This document shows, one piece after another, positions 12,319-21,816 of a stretch of 64,000 nucleotides of DNA (position 1 is its first letter; each line of letters begins with the position of its first letter). The notes below the pieces were generated by a model that saw only the letters and a program-made list of their open reading frames with translations, ran no database searches and was not told the DNA's origin. The position numbers and the translations under genes are program-made. This DNA is from Tillus elongatus (lineage: Eukaryota > Arthropoda > Insecta > Coleoptera > Cleridae). The DNA is taken from assembly GCA_964006375.1 (NCBI GenBank), contig OZ023265.1, positions 151,318,769 through 151,382,768 of the forward strand, in the 5' to 3' direction.

Positions 12319-13645
12319 ACTTTTTAGTATCAGAAAAACCCTATTGCCTTGAAACACATACAAAATGTTGTCTGTTTGGAAGAGTCTTATAACATTTTCA
12401 ATAAGTTATCAAAGTCATACTTAACCGTGTTAGATTTTATAGGGGATCTCTTATAAGCAAAGATTGTATATTTTAAATATCTTATTAGAAAAGGCAAAAC
12501 ATAAAATGCAAAATGGCTTCAAATTCTTTGTTACTAAAACGTATATTTATAATCGATTTTTTTTTTCAAAATTTTGCCCGGAAATTAAAGAAAGGCTGTA
12601 ATTCAACGATTTTTTCGCTCGTAGCAAAGACAATCTTGTATGTAGAATATTTGCACTAAAGAAAATACAAACGTAAAAATAAATATTAGTTTTATATTTT
12701 ACTTTTGGAACATTCGTATAGATTTATAATTTAGTGTCATAAATTAGCCCAATTATTTAATATTCCTGTTTGTCATTCTCATTTTCCAGTTTTTGTAATT
12801 GCTTCAGTGACGCCTTTGAACTATATTAAATATTAATGTGAAAATTAAATAACTTATATTTTCTTGTTAGAAATGGATGATTGTTAATTATTTTCAGTGT
12901 AGGTAGAGTGATTTGGGTATATCGTAACCGTTTTAGTGAGATCTGAATAATGTTGAATAGTGAGTTAATATTATATTGTAGAAAAATAATGGTTTTCATT
13001 CCATTACATATTTTCACATTAATACGTCTACTAAGCAAAATATTTCAGAAACAGTTTATTTGTAGACATTTAAATAAGAAAACATCTTTAAAACACTTCA
13101 ATTCACCCAACCAGTGGTGAAAATCGTACCACCAGACTGATAAAGGTTACCATCTATACGAAATATCGACTGCCAATTCGGACCATTTAAGCATTTAAGA
13201 ATATTAAACAAAAAATTTATTTCTTCCAATAATATTTTATTTAACTTAAAGAATATAGAAAATATTTAATAACTAGAGCAGGAAACGCAATTAAATATCA
13301 TCTTTGATTTTAAAGACAATGCTCACAAAACCATTTTGTAATTTTTACAATCTTCATGCGGACACCAGCTCGCCGATCTTACAATATCAGTCTTGTCCGT
13401 TAATCTATTTCCACCGGCACTGGCGTGTGGATGGAGCTGATTTTGGAGTGCTTAGAACTAGAAGAGGATTGCTCTGTGCTTACTTTTGAGCTTCGATTTT
13501 AGAATTAGAAGCGAGTTGTCGCTTTAAGACTTTCTAATTAATCTTTATGCAATGAACTTGTTAAAGTTAGAGCTGATTGGGAACCCTTCTTTTTTTGTTC
13601 AGTTAACTAAGGGGCCTTTTTGGGTATTGGACATGATCATCAACA
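12319..13645. other. AT-rich region without recognised features
   Basis: About 1.3 kb of low-complexity AT-rich sequence with stops in all frames and no identified repeat boundary. Confidence 0.4.
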
Positions 13646-13647
13646 AA

Positions 13648-14545
13648 AACGTTTTTTTTTCCTCCCTCAAGGCTCGTCCCCGTCTTAGCACCGCAGGCTC
13701 TGGCTTATTGTGCATGCCCTTTGTCTCTACTCCACCCATTCCAAAATCACTGTGCCTTGAACTAGTCTGCACAGCGATTGGTAGGGTGAAGTTTTATATT
13801 GCTCTGTCTCCGGTCTAGGCTGACCGTAGATCAGTTGCCTTTTGCGGTCCAGAGTTTTACACTCGCACAACATGTGCTGGGCTGAGGGTGATTCCTGTCC
13901 CCGCCGCAGAGTCTGCACGCCAGGTCCACCTCGAACCGCCCCATTTTATGCAGGTGTTCCTTGACGGCCATGTGTCCCGTCAAGGGTCCTGTTATGTTCC
14001 TGAGCTGTCCTCTGTTAAGATTTAGCAGCTCCACAGCTCTTTTTAAACTGGGTTGCCCAATTAATGACTTTCTGTGTTTGAGCCCTGGACAATCTGCCCA
14101 GTATGCCTTGTGCTGTTCCATGTCCCAGGACTTGATGGTTCCCCTGGCCGTGCCCTTCGATACGCCCAGGACCGGTTCTGGTCCCATAAATGGTTTTGCT
14201 GACCCTCTATTCGCGAGACTGTCAGCGTCTTTATTGCCTTTGACCCCCTAGTGTAACGGCACCCAGATGAGGGTGACCTCATTCTGCCCAGCCTGGTCGA
14301 TCGTCTCGTCTCAGCATTCCTTTACCAGCCTGGAATTTATCCGTGGGCTCTTAAGGGCTGTCTGGCTGTCTGTGGCTATGAGGATCCGCTTGTTGTTGTG
14401 GCCCGTCCTCTTGTTCTCCCGCATACAGTGCAGGATGGCGTACATTTCCGCCTGAAAGACCGTTGCATGGGCTCCGAGGGAAATACTATGATTTACCCTC
14501 GGTCCTTCCGAATAAACACCTGCCCCCGTCCCACGCTCCCCCGTT
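13648..14545 (-). pseudogene. Non-LTR retrotransposon 3' fragment (RNase H), copy 3
   Basis: Third copy of the RNase H-bearing LINE. Minus strand: GERGTGAGVYSEGPRVNHSI, QAEMYAILHCMRENKRTGHN and ATDSQTALKS (RNase H aspartate region), then LLNLNRGQLRNITGPLTGHM and a Cys-rich end. It is 5'-truncated at about 14545, inside the RNase H domain, and frameshifted. Its 3' end has an A-run on the element strand near 13650. All three copies lie on the minus strand and differ by many substitutions, so they are separate old insertions rather than duplicates. Confidence 0.8.
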
Positions 14546-14559
14546 AGTTTGTGTTTCAA

Positions 14560-14870
14560 TTTAAGAAGTATAATTTATATTACCAGCAGCGTATTTTTCT
14601 TGAAGCAAGGGATCTAAAGTTTCAGTTTTTCATTTTGGATTTACCCATATATTATCAGTTTCAACCCGTATATATTCACGATCTTCTAAGTCACTGTTAC
14701 TGTTGTCAAAAATTTCAGATGGGGTAACATGATGTTTTTTAAAAATTGACGATCAACAGACCAAATTCCACTCCGTCGAAAATCACTAACAGCATTTTTA
14801 ATAGTAGTTGCCTTTCGATTAGCTATTGCTATTATCTGAGAAATTTAACATTGGGTAACAGCTGGACCTG
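14560..14870 (-). pseudogene. pogo/Tigger-type (DDE_1) transposase C-terminal relic
   Basis: The minus strand from about 14850 reads ISQIIAIANRKATTIKNAVS then DFRRSGIWSVDRQFLKN, followed after a one-base shift by VTPSEIFDNSNSDLEDREYI. The pattern 'A...ATMxNAvxgFrktGIwPf...F...DFxPs' is characteristic of the C-terminal tail of pogo/Tigger/jerky-type transposases. Only the tail is present; the CENP-B-like DNA-binding and DDE core are absent. It directly follows the truncated LINE copy and is a dead fragment. Family assignment is from motif recognition. Confidence 0.6.
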
Positions 14871-15288
14871 GATTACGTGTTGCCATTTCACCATAGTTTT
14901 ATCGTAGTAAGATTTGTAAAGGCTTAAAAAATGCTGAATAAAATAAAAGCTGAAGCCTGTGGGCCGTATGTACTGGCATTTGAAGAAGTAAGACTGCATG
15001 TACCTAAACCAAAAATCTGTATTTAACTTAAAAAATAATTTAGACAAAACAAACATACCCAGATAAGCCAGATCTTACGATATTTAGGTACGACAAATTC
15101 AACAATTACCTGGAAAACCATAGATTACCTTGAAAACGATTTTGAATGTCAAAAAACTTTAGTACCAATTTTGAAATATCGCAATAGTACGATTTAGCCG
15201 ATGGTACGATATACCCAACTTTATCCTAACTACCTATTCAAATACTGTCTTACGTTTGTTTAGATAACGTAGGCTTATTCCCGCGATT

Positions 15289-15529
15289 ATGGTGAATCAC
15301 AGACACCAAGGAGGACCTTGTCTTATGAATCTGGATGCCTTGCCCAATCTCTACTTTTGTAAAGAGAATAGAGATCTTTTATATGCCCAACATCGCATAA
15401 AATACGATAACAACGGCTTTACCTATCCTCGGGGAAACGTGTATGCATTTAACAAACACATACAATCCCACGATCCCAGTAGCTTTCAAAAGCGAGCCCG
15501 TAACTTTGCACAACGAGCCGAGATTCTAG
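15289..15529 (+). CDS. Candidate coding exon of unidentified gene
   Basis: An ATG-initiated frame (MVNHRHQGGPCLMNLDALPN..., later GFTYPRGNVYAFNKHIQSHD and SFQKRARNFAQRAEIL) runs to a possible donor (CTAG then gtattt, 15530). Composition is balanced, with C, H, W-poor but Y/F/N/R-rich content, quite unlike random translation of the surroundings. The stop in the retained-intron reading follows 32 bases later. It could be the first exon of a small host protein; no domain was recognised. A plausible acceptor (gtag at about 15270) means it might also be internal. Confidence 0.35.
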
Positions 15530-15854
15530 GTATTTTGATTTTATTTTCCCATGTTGTATAAATTAAACAAATTCTTAAAGTCAAAAAACATAAATGTAAA
15601 ATATTTATTTTTCACGCAATGGAATATCAATTTCTAAGTAATATAGGTACACTCAGTGAGTGGTGGACGTGCCGACACCTAGTTGCGGAACCAAGTAGTA
15701 TGTTGTCACGCCAGCTCCAAATAACACAAAGTGTTAAAAAATAGAGACTGTATGCAACTAACTAACAATTTAGAAAATTGTCAGCCCTGGCCCATTTCTA
15801 CCCTAATATAGGAACAAAGTATGTAAGACTAGATGCATTCTCGCAACAATTAGA

Positions 15855-15897
15855 ATCGTAGACCGGTTTCGCTCTCATTAGAGCTCTTCAGTACGGC
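15855..15897 (-). ncRNA. Hammerhead ribozyme (type I), unit 1
   Basis: Read on the minus strand: stem I 5' side CGUA, core CUGAAGA, stem II GCUCU with loop AAUG and AGAGC (5 perfect pairs), core GAA, short stem III AC/GU with a CG loop, cleavage nucleotide C (NUH = GUC), then stem I 3' side UACG. Every conserved core position (C3 U4 G5 A6, G8 A9, G12 A13 A14) is present. The very short stem III is the hallmark of retrozyme and Penelope-associated hammerheads, which usually act as dimers. Folded by eye only. Confidence 0.85.
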
Positions 15898-16164
15898 ATA
15901 CAAATTCTAGCAAAAATGCACCAAAAGTAATACGGCTATAGTATAGCCAGCCTTAAAATACTCAGTGAGTGGTGGACGTGCCGCCACCTAGTTGCGGAAC
16001 CAAGTAGTATGTTGTCACGCCAGCTCCAAATAACACAAAGTGTTAAAAAAATAGAGACTGTATGCAACTAACTAACAATTTAGAAAATTGTCAGCCCTGG
16101 CCCATTTCTACCCTAATATAGGAACAAAGTATGTAAGACTAGATGCATTCTCGCAACAATTAGA

Positions 16165-16207
16165 ACCGTAGACCGGTTTCGCTCTCATTAGAGCTCTTCA
16201 GTACGGC
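16165..16207 (-). ncRNA. Hammerhead ribozyme (type I), unit 2
   Basis: Same core as unit 1. A T-to-C change at 16166 relative to unit 1 extends stem I: GCCGUA pairs with UACGGU (six pairs including one G-U). The two cleavage sites are 310 nt apart, so cleavage of a minus-strand transcript would release one unit-length RNA. Confidence 0.85.
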
Positions 16208-16376
16208 ATAGTAATTGTAGCAAAAATGCACCAAAAGTAATACGGCTATAGTATAGCCAGCCTTAAAATACTCAGTGAGTGGTGGACGTGTGCCGCCACC
16301 TAGTTTCGGAACCAAGTAGTATGTTGTCACTGTGTACAACTAACTAACAATTTAGAAAATTGTCAGCCCTGTTATT

Positions 16377-17480
16377 TGGAGCTCTTACCGCATTAGTGGC
16401 AGAGTGGACGGAATATCTATTTCCCTGGATCCAGAAATTTTCTCTAAGAAAAAAACCATTCACCATCACAAATTCCAAGGTGGTGATATTGTGTTTAAAT
16501 AAGTTAAATGTCTGCATGTTCCCCTCTTTGTGGGTAGCGTAAAGTTCTCTCTACATAAGAGAAAGCACAGAGATGGGAAGGCGTCGGTGATTGACCATAG
16601 TCCTGGCAATATACCGGACGTTAAAATACAATAAAAAAACTGCTTATAGGATGTATCAGAAACCAAACAAAAATTCAATATTTTCAAGCAAACTTGATTG
16701 TGTTAAGAAACTATTATATGTGCAACACAAATTTAAAATTCTTGTATGTTATTTTCTCTAAAACGATTTTAGTCAGAAGTTGATTTACTTCAGTTTTTAA
16801 CGCTCTTAATTACTAAATATTGTATGCACATGTGTTACACTTTAATTTTTAATTAGTAGTTAAATGATAAACAAAATAATGAAAAAATCTGCACAACAAA
16901 ATTTTAAGTAAGAAAAAATAATAAGGATAATTTAAAAATCGGTAGCTAAATCTGGTTAAACTTGATTTAACTGAAATAGTTACGCACACCTAAATGATTG
17001 AATATTATGCATCACGATGATAATATATTCTAATTTTAATTACAAGATTTAATTTTAATTAAAGATTCGGTAATCTAATACAAGATTTCGTTCAAATTCC
17101 AATTAAATCGACAAAGGCACATTTTGTCTAAATCTTCACAATCACATGGCTACATCTTAGCTGAAATTAATCATCACTTTTTGCAATAAGCATAAATTAA
17201 ATTACAAACAGATACTTCACAGCAACTACTTTCTGATCTATTCTGCAACATTTTAAAACAATTTAGCTTACAAAACTAATAGCAGAAAAGCTAACTGAAA
17301 TGTTTGCTGCATAGAATCTTTAATTTTTAATTATCAGAGTTCAGACATATAGTTGTGCAATCGACTATTATACTTAAGGCCTAACATGCTCATATTTATA
17401 CCTCAGAATTAATTACTTCTGTTTAATTCTTGTTATTAATGAAAGTACCACGAGAACAACAATATGGCCAAACAAGTTAA
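16377..17480. other. AT-rich region, nothing recognised
   Basis: About 1.1 kb, strongly AT-rich with many stops. No repeats or genes identified. Confidence 0.4.
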
Positions 17481-17540
17481 AGGGTCTGGATGTAGCTAAT
17501 GCGTTATGGTAATGTAGCTAATGCGTTATGGTAACAAATT
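17481..17540. repeat. Degenerate CTGGACGCAGC-family terminus with internal duplication
   Basis: Contains two copies of ATGTAGCTAATGCGTTATGG in tandem, related to the MITE end seen at 12006. A matching inverted end (GAAAATTCGCTACAATAG) lies at 19145-19185, so 17484-19185 may be one old enlarged copy. Confidence 0.5.
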
Positions 17541-18214
17541 TTCATATTTCAAATCATATAAAATCCATGTTAAGAAAAAAATTTCTAAAATAGTGAAGTT
17601 GGTTTGGTGAAATTTGGGAGGCAAGTGGCCTTTATAAAAGCTTTGTTACCTATTGGGTTTTTTAGGTTAATAGAAAATGTATCCTAGAATATTAACTTGT
17701 TGCTGACAAAGGCGTACAAATGTTTGGAAAGAGGGGCGGAGGTGTATTACCAACATTCAAAATAATAAAAATTTACACAGGCTGCAGAGATTTTAAAACG
17801 AATTGAACAAATAATTGTAGATAATATAAATAAAAAAATGAAGAATATCTCACATTTTTCGATATTTTTTTACAAATGTCATTTTGGCTGTGTAAAAACT
17901 TGTGCCTACGTTAAGGTTAAAAGTGGAAAATGGGATTAGGTATTGTTTCTAGGCAACCCTGGTATGCTGATGATTTATGGTAGATGACGGTATTATTAGT
18001 GTTTAATGCAGAAGAAAGAAGCGTGAAAGATTAGCTTTATTTGATGAATGTGAAAATTTGAAGTATGTTTGATTCGGCGAAATAAATAATGTCAAACACT
18101 TCTGCCCAAATTATGTGGATATATTATAAACAACTAAGTGAAGATTGGAACCTGTGATGAGCACTGATAAGTACACTTGGAGAGCCCAAATCACCACAAC
18201 ACATTTTAAAAAGA

Positions 18215-18255
18215 CCTGACGATCGTTTCACTAACCAAGTTAGCGTCATCAGAGG
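18215..18255 (-). ncRNA. Hammerhead-like motif, left arm
   Basis: Minus strand: CCU, core CUGAUGA, one extra C, stem II GCUAAC/GUUAGU, core GAA, stem III ACG-AU-CGU, cleavage C, then AGG. All core bases are present, but one unpaired base separates A9 from stem II and stem I has only three pairs. Confidence 0.55.
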
Positions 18256-18282
18256 ATGAAACATTCTGAGAGAATGTTTCAT

Positions 18283-18323
18283 CCTCTGATGACGCTAACT
18301 TGGTTAGTGAAACGATTGTCAGG
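18283..18323 (+). ncRNA. Hammerhead-like motif, right arm
   Basis: Plus strand: CCT 18283-18285, CTGATGA 18286-18292, extra C 18293, stem II 18294-18299 with 18303-18308, GAA 18309-18311, stem III ACG-AT-TGT 18312-18319, cleavage C 18320, AGG 18321-18323. It is the mirror image of the left-arm motif. Confidence 0.55.
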
Positions 18324-18489
18324 TCTTTTTAAAATGTGTTGTGGTGATTTGGGCTCTCCAAGTATATTATAAACAACAAGTCTTGTGATTTATTTTATAC
18401 ACAAACTGTAAAACTTGATTCAATAAAGCATGGTGATAAACATAATAATAAGAAAATAAAAAATGAAACCCGCAATCAGAGTAAGTTAA

Positions 18490-18940
18490 GTTTCCGTTTC
18501 TTGTTTGACAAATCTCTCCAAAACATTGTCCTTGCTTATTGGAATGATCTTCGAAGCACAGGCATAAGGACTGGCTCAATTAATCTCTCTTGTCCCATTG
18601 TTGATCTCAGCCAAATTTTAAATCTTCTTAACGTGAAGAAACTCTTTTCTACAGATGCCACGATAACAGGCGAAACTGCAAAAGTTCAAGTTCCAAATGT
18701 TTATGACGAAATACCTCTTTATCATATAATTTGAGCGTTTCAACAACTCTACCAGTCAACTGGTCTGGAACCGGGCGCGACGAGACTCATCAGCGTGCTT
18801 TGGAAGATGTTTTTATGCAGAATTATTGTAAAATGCTGAAAAATCTGGCTAAAATGTGGATCCCAGTAGGTATGTTTCAAAACGGTCTAACAGTTTTACT
18901 CCAACGAGATTTTCTCACTTTTTTGAGAAAAAAGTACTGA
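18490..18940 (+). other. Coding-like stretch, unidentified
   Basis: Two adjacent open frames (about 18501-18734 and 18731-18940) contain protein-like sequence such as LAYWNDLRSTGIRTGSINLS and PVNWSGTGRDETHQRALEDV. The first ends where the second begins, suggesting one frameshifted ORF relic. No family recognised. Confidence 0.3.
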
Positions 18941-19144
18941 CAACACAGTAATTTTTTATTCCCATCGGTCTTAGAGATGGTAAATACCCCCATTACCGCC
19001 TCCTAACGTATGCCCTTGGTTTTGGTATTACACAACCACTAAACCCTTGTAAATTATACTACGATCCAAAAATACTTTACTATATACCAAAACTCAACTT
19101 TATAGGTTAAAAGCAAATTGAGTTAATTAAATTTGAATAATTTA

Positions 19145-20060
19145 ATGAAAATTCGCTACAATAGCGGACCTGCTGCGCTCCGAATTTTTGTTGATTATGT
19201 TAACACTATCTGTTGTCGACACCCGTGGTCGCAACCATAACCGTTTCCTCTAGCAGTTTTTTTTTAACTTCTATGAACAGAAGTGACACAATTTATATGT
19301 TGTTTTCCTGCTTATCCCGATTTAAGAGTTGCTTGTATGGCCATATTGAACAAAGATATATTTTTTGACTTGACTAGAAATGAAGATCTAAAATCTGTGA
19401 TCATTGTTTGCAAAAGATGCTTGCTAATATAGTCCAGTATAGAATTGTTATGTATAATATTAGCTGATTAGCATTTTCAAACAGGATGACATCGAAACCT
19501 CGATACGCCAGTAGAGGATATATAAAATGGATTATATAATTATTTAGTTATATTAATTTAGATTTATATTGTACATAACGAGAGAAAAGAATTGAAAGAT
19601 ACAGTAGAAAGATATCGGTTAAAAATATCATATTAATAATAATTTACGCATATATGATTAGTGTTATTATTATTATCTATTTACTCATATTATGTATCTC
19701 TTGTTGTATTGTTTACATTTAGTTGATTCTTAGTTTGTTTTAGCTAAATAATATAAGTTTTAGCCGTCCAAGTGTTCAGGGAACTGTACTATGTTATTTT
19801 TGAATTAGTTGTCAGATTATTTTAATGTATATATTCGTTTTAATATATTTTAACTTTTTTGAAAAATGTTTTTTTCAGGTTACCATCCCACCGCCCCAAT
19901 TGTGTGTTTTTGTTTTTCTTAAAACCATAAGATTCTTAAAAAATTAATCACAATGGAATAAATAAAAACAATGCAAGATTACATGATTCTAAACATATGA
20001 ACTTTACACAAAAGTCCATTCTATACTTGTAGGCTGAGAGCTGACTCCCATCTCATTTAA
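19145..20060. other. MITE terminus then AT-rich sequence
   Basis: A CTGGACGCAGC-family end (inverted) at 19145-19185, then about 850 bp of AT-rich sequence with nothing recognised. Confidence 0.4.
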
Positions 20061-20069
20061 CCAGAGAGA

Positions 20070-20290
20070 TCTAATTCTGTTTAATGTTACAGTTTCGAGT
20101 ATTGTCCTAATGAAATGGAAATCCGGCGGTCTGGCACTCCAAAACGGTCGGACATTAAATTGGCGACACATCTGATTTCGGAAAAAATACTTCAATTTAA
20201 CCGGGAAGATCTATTTTTGTTTTAGAGTTTACTTGTTAGATTACTACCTCCTAAATTAATCTTAACTGGTCTGCCACTCGAAATAGGTCG
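20070..20290. repeat. Dispersed repeat, inverted partner at 27720-27960
   Basis: The segment including ACCGGGAAGATCTATTTTTG and TTACTTGTTAGATTACTACC recurs as its reverse complement at 27787-27870, with further weaker similarity around it (TGGTCTGCCACTCGAAAT-type blocks). Non-coding. Confidence 0.65.
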
Positions 20291-20709
20291 TAAAATGGCG
20301 GCCAGATCAACTTACACTTTAAAAAAATTGATGTCAATTTAACCGGAAGTATCTAGTTTTAATTTTTCAACCAAATTACCGGTCAGTGTGTGGCTTTTAC
20401 GAATTTCTCGGTCTGGCAGTAAAAAACAGCCGGATCCAAGATGTCAGATCGGTTTTTGTAGCAAAGCTTGTTAATCGTCGAAATCGTCGACTACGAGTGA
20501 GCTACAATATTTTTCGGTTGATGGTATATTAAAAAATTGATGGAAATGTAATTTATTGTATGAAAACAATTATAAGTTTTTCGTCAACATTACTTTTTAC
20601 ATTTAATTAAAAGCTTGAATCTCACACTCATAGATTTGTCAGTGATGCTATAAAATCCAATTTTTTTTTGTAATATTTTGTGTTCCCTACCACGTCGAGA
20701 GTATTTTCG

Positions 20710-21053
20710 TTATTCATCGTCTTCCTCCCCCTCATCTTCCGAAGGGAAATCAGAATCGGTATCTTCGTCGTCTAAAAAGAGTTAAAAATTAGGTAATTAT
20801 TAATATATTATATTAACATACCTGAAGCCTCCGCAATTGCGTCGATAACAACAGCAACGTCTCCATCATACCACACAGGTTCGTATATCACAGAAGGACC
20901 TATCTTCCAGCCATAGTCTTCTAGATTTAATGGCTGCATCGGGTCTTGTTTTTCGGCGTTCATCCATATATATGTTTGAAATATACTTCCGTTCACATGC
21001 AGCAGCAGTGATGATTGGCAAGATGATGATGATTGCGATCTCTAAAGTAGTTG
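20710..21053 (-). CDS. C-terminal exons of an unidentified acidic-tailed protein
   Basis: Minus strand. An exon reading NAEKQDPMQPLNLEDYGWKI, then SVIYEPVWYDGDVAVVIDAI and AEAS, is joined across a 50-bp intron (20772-20821, gtatgt...tttttag) in phase 1 to a last exon, DDEDTDSDFPSEDEGEEDDE, ending at TAA 20710-20712. The exact GT-AG borders, preserved phase and strongly acidic tail support a real spliced gene. The upstream limit is set at a candidate acceptor (actactttag, exon from about 21044). No domain recognised; a transposon-derived gene is possible. Confidence 0.45.
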
Positions 21054-21231
21054 AAATTATATCAGCTTTGATTGAATGAAATCGAGCCCACCTTTCTCTC
21101 GCTGATATGGAGTTTGTAAAGTGAGAAATACCTGTTAATTTGTTTGCTGCATCGGCGTTCGCAGTCTGCTCATGGGTAAGATCAAATGGTGATCTGGAAT
21201 AGCCAAGTGAAGTACATTCTTTACCCTCCAT
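21045..21231 (-). CDS. Unidentified ORF segment, possibly same locus
   Basis: Minus strand from ATG at 21231: MEGKECTSLGYSRSPFDLTH, EQTANADAANKLTGISHFTN, SISARERWARFHSIKADIIS, TTLE. Composition is that of a folded protein, but the frame then runs into low-complexity isoleucine codons, so either a splice site or a frameshift lies near 21045. It is not recognised. Confidence 0.35.
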
Positions 21232-21251
21232 AATATCATCGAAAAAAATTA

Positions 21252-21730
21252 AAAATTGCTTGACATATAGTATGCTGACATATAGTATGCTTGTTTTTTA
21301 TCGACAATATCAGAACGAATAAATTCCATAGTGGCGTTTATAACTTCTTCAAAACGAGCCCGTTCCTTTTCGTTGCATTCAATTCTTGAGGGTTTGGGTT
21401 GCTGGCAACGATATTTTAGCCAACAGACCTGATGTTAGTGTACCTCGTTCGACGCAAAATCTCCTTCAATTTGTGCCAAAAGATCGAAATCGTTGAAATT
21501 AACAGCTATTTCTCTTACACTTGCTTCGAAACTATCAGTTCTTGCAGCAATCAGTAGCTGCTCTTTTTTATTTACTTGTTTTCTAGATTTGCGGCTAAAT
21601 ATGCATATTCTGGCAAGCACACCTCTACTATCCGATGGCAAAGCAGTTGACTGAGATCTCAAGCACGGAACACCTCCAGATGTTGAAGGAGCAATTGTCG
21701 GTTCCAATGGTTTCTGCTTTAAAGGGTCAG
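21252..21730 (-). CDS. Unidentified two-exon coding segment
   Basis: Minus strand. The exon at 21730-21444 (...KQKPLEPTIAPSTSGGVPCL, later NKKEQLLIAARTDSFEASVR and FDLLAQIEGDFASNE) ends at a donor (GAG then gtacac). It joins in phase 0 across a 42-bp intron (21402-21443, ending ttgccag) to QPKPSRIECNEKERARFEEV then INATMEFIRSDIVDKKQAY, and stops near 21252. A 15-bp direct repeat (AGCATACTATATGTC) sits just before the stop and may have altered the end. The upstream acceptor is ttacag, ending at 21731. The gene, if host-derived, continues upstream. Product unknown. Confidence 0.4.
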
Positions 21731-21816
21731 CTGTAATTAATTGACGGTAGCATTTATTTACAAGAGACCATACCTAGGTCTTTAAACGCGCTCCCCAAGA
21801 ACCGTTTTTTATTTAA

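Larger units (their letters stand above)
15650..16376. repeat. Tandem array of a 310-bp hammerhead-containing unit (retrozyme-like)
   Basis: Units start with ACTCAGTGAGTGGTGGACGT at 15652, 15960 and 16270 (period 308-310). Units 1 and 2 are nearly identical; unit 3 is internally deleted and stops at about 16376. Units 1 and 2 each contain a minus-strand hammerhead ribozyme (15855-15897 and 16165-16207). No protein coding is evident. Short non-coding tandem repeats of this size with one type I hammerhead per monomer match the description of metazoan and plant retrozymes. Confidence 0.8.
18135..18363. mobile_element. Foldback retroposon with 14-bp TSD and paired hammerhead motifs
   Basis: A 229-bp insertion flanked by perfect direct repeats ATATTATAAACAAC (18121-18134 and 18364-18377). 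From 18175 to 18363 it is an almost perfect palindrome with a short loop near 18266-18272. Each arm contains a hammerhead-like core, one per strand. Related elements lie at 30482-30624 (duplicated at 30854-30996) and 60753-61022. TSDs of this length point to target-primed retrotransposition rather than cut-and-paste transposition. Confidence 0.75.
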
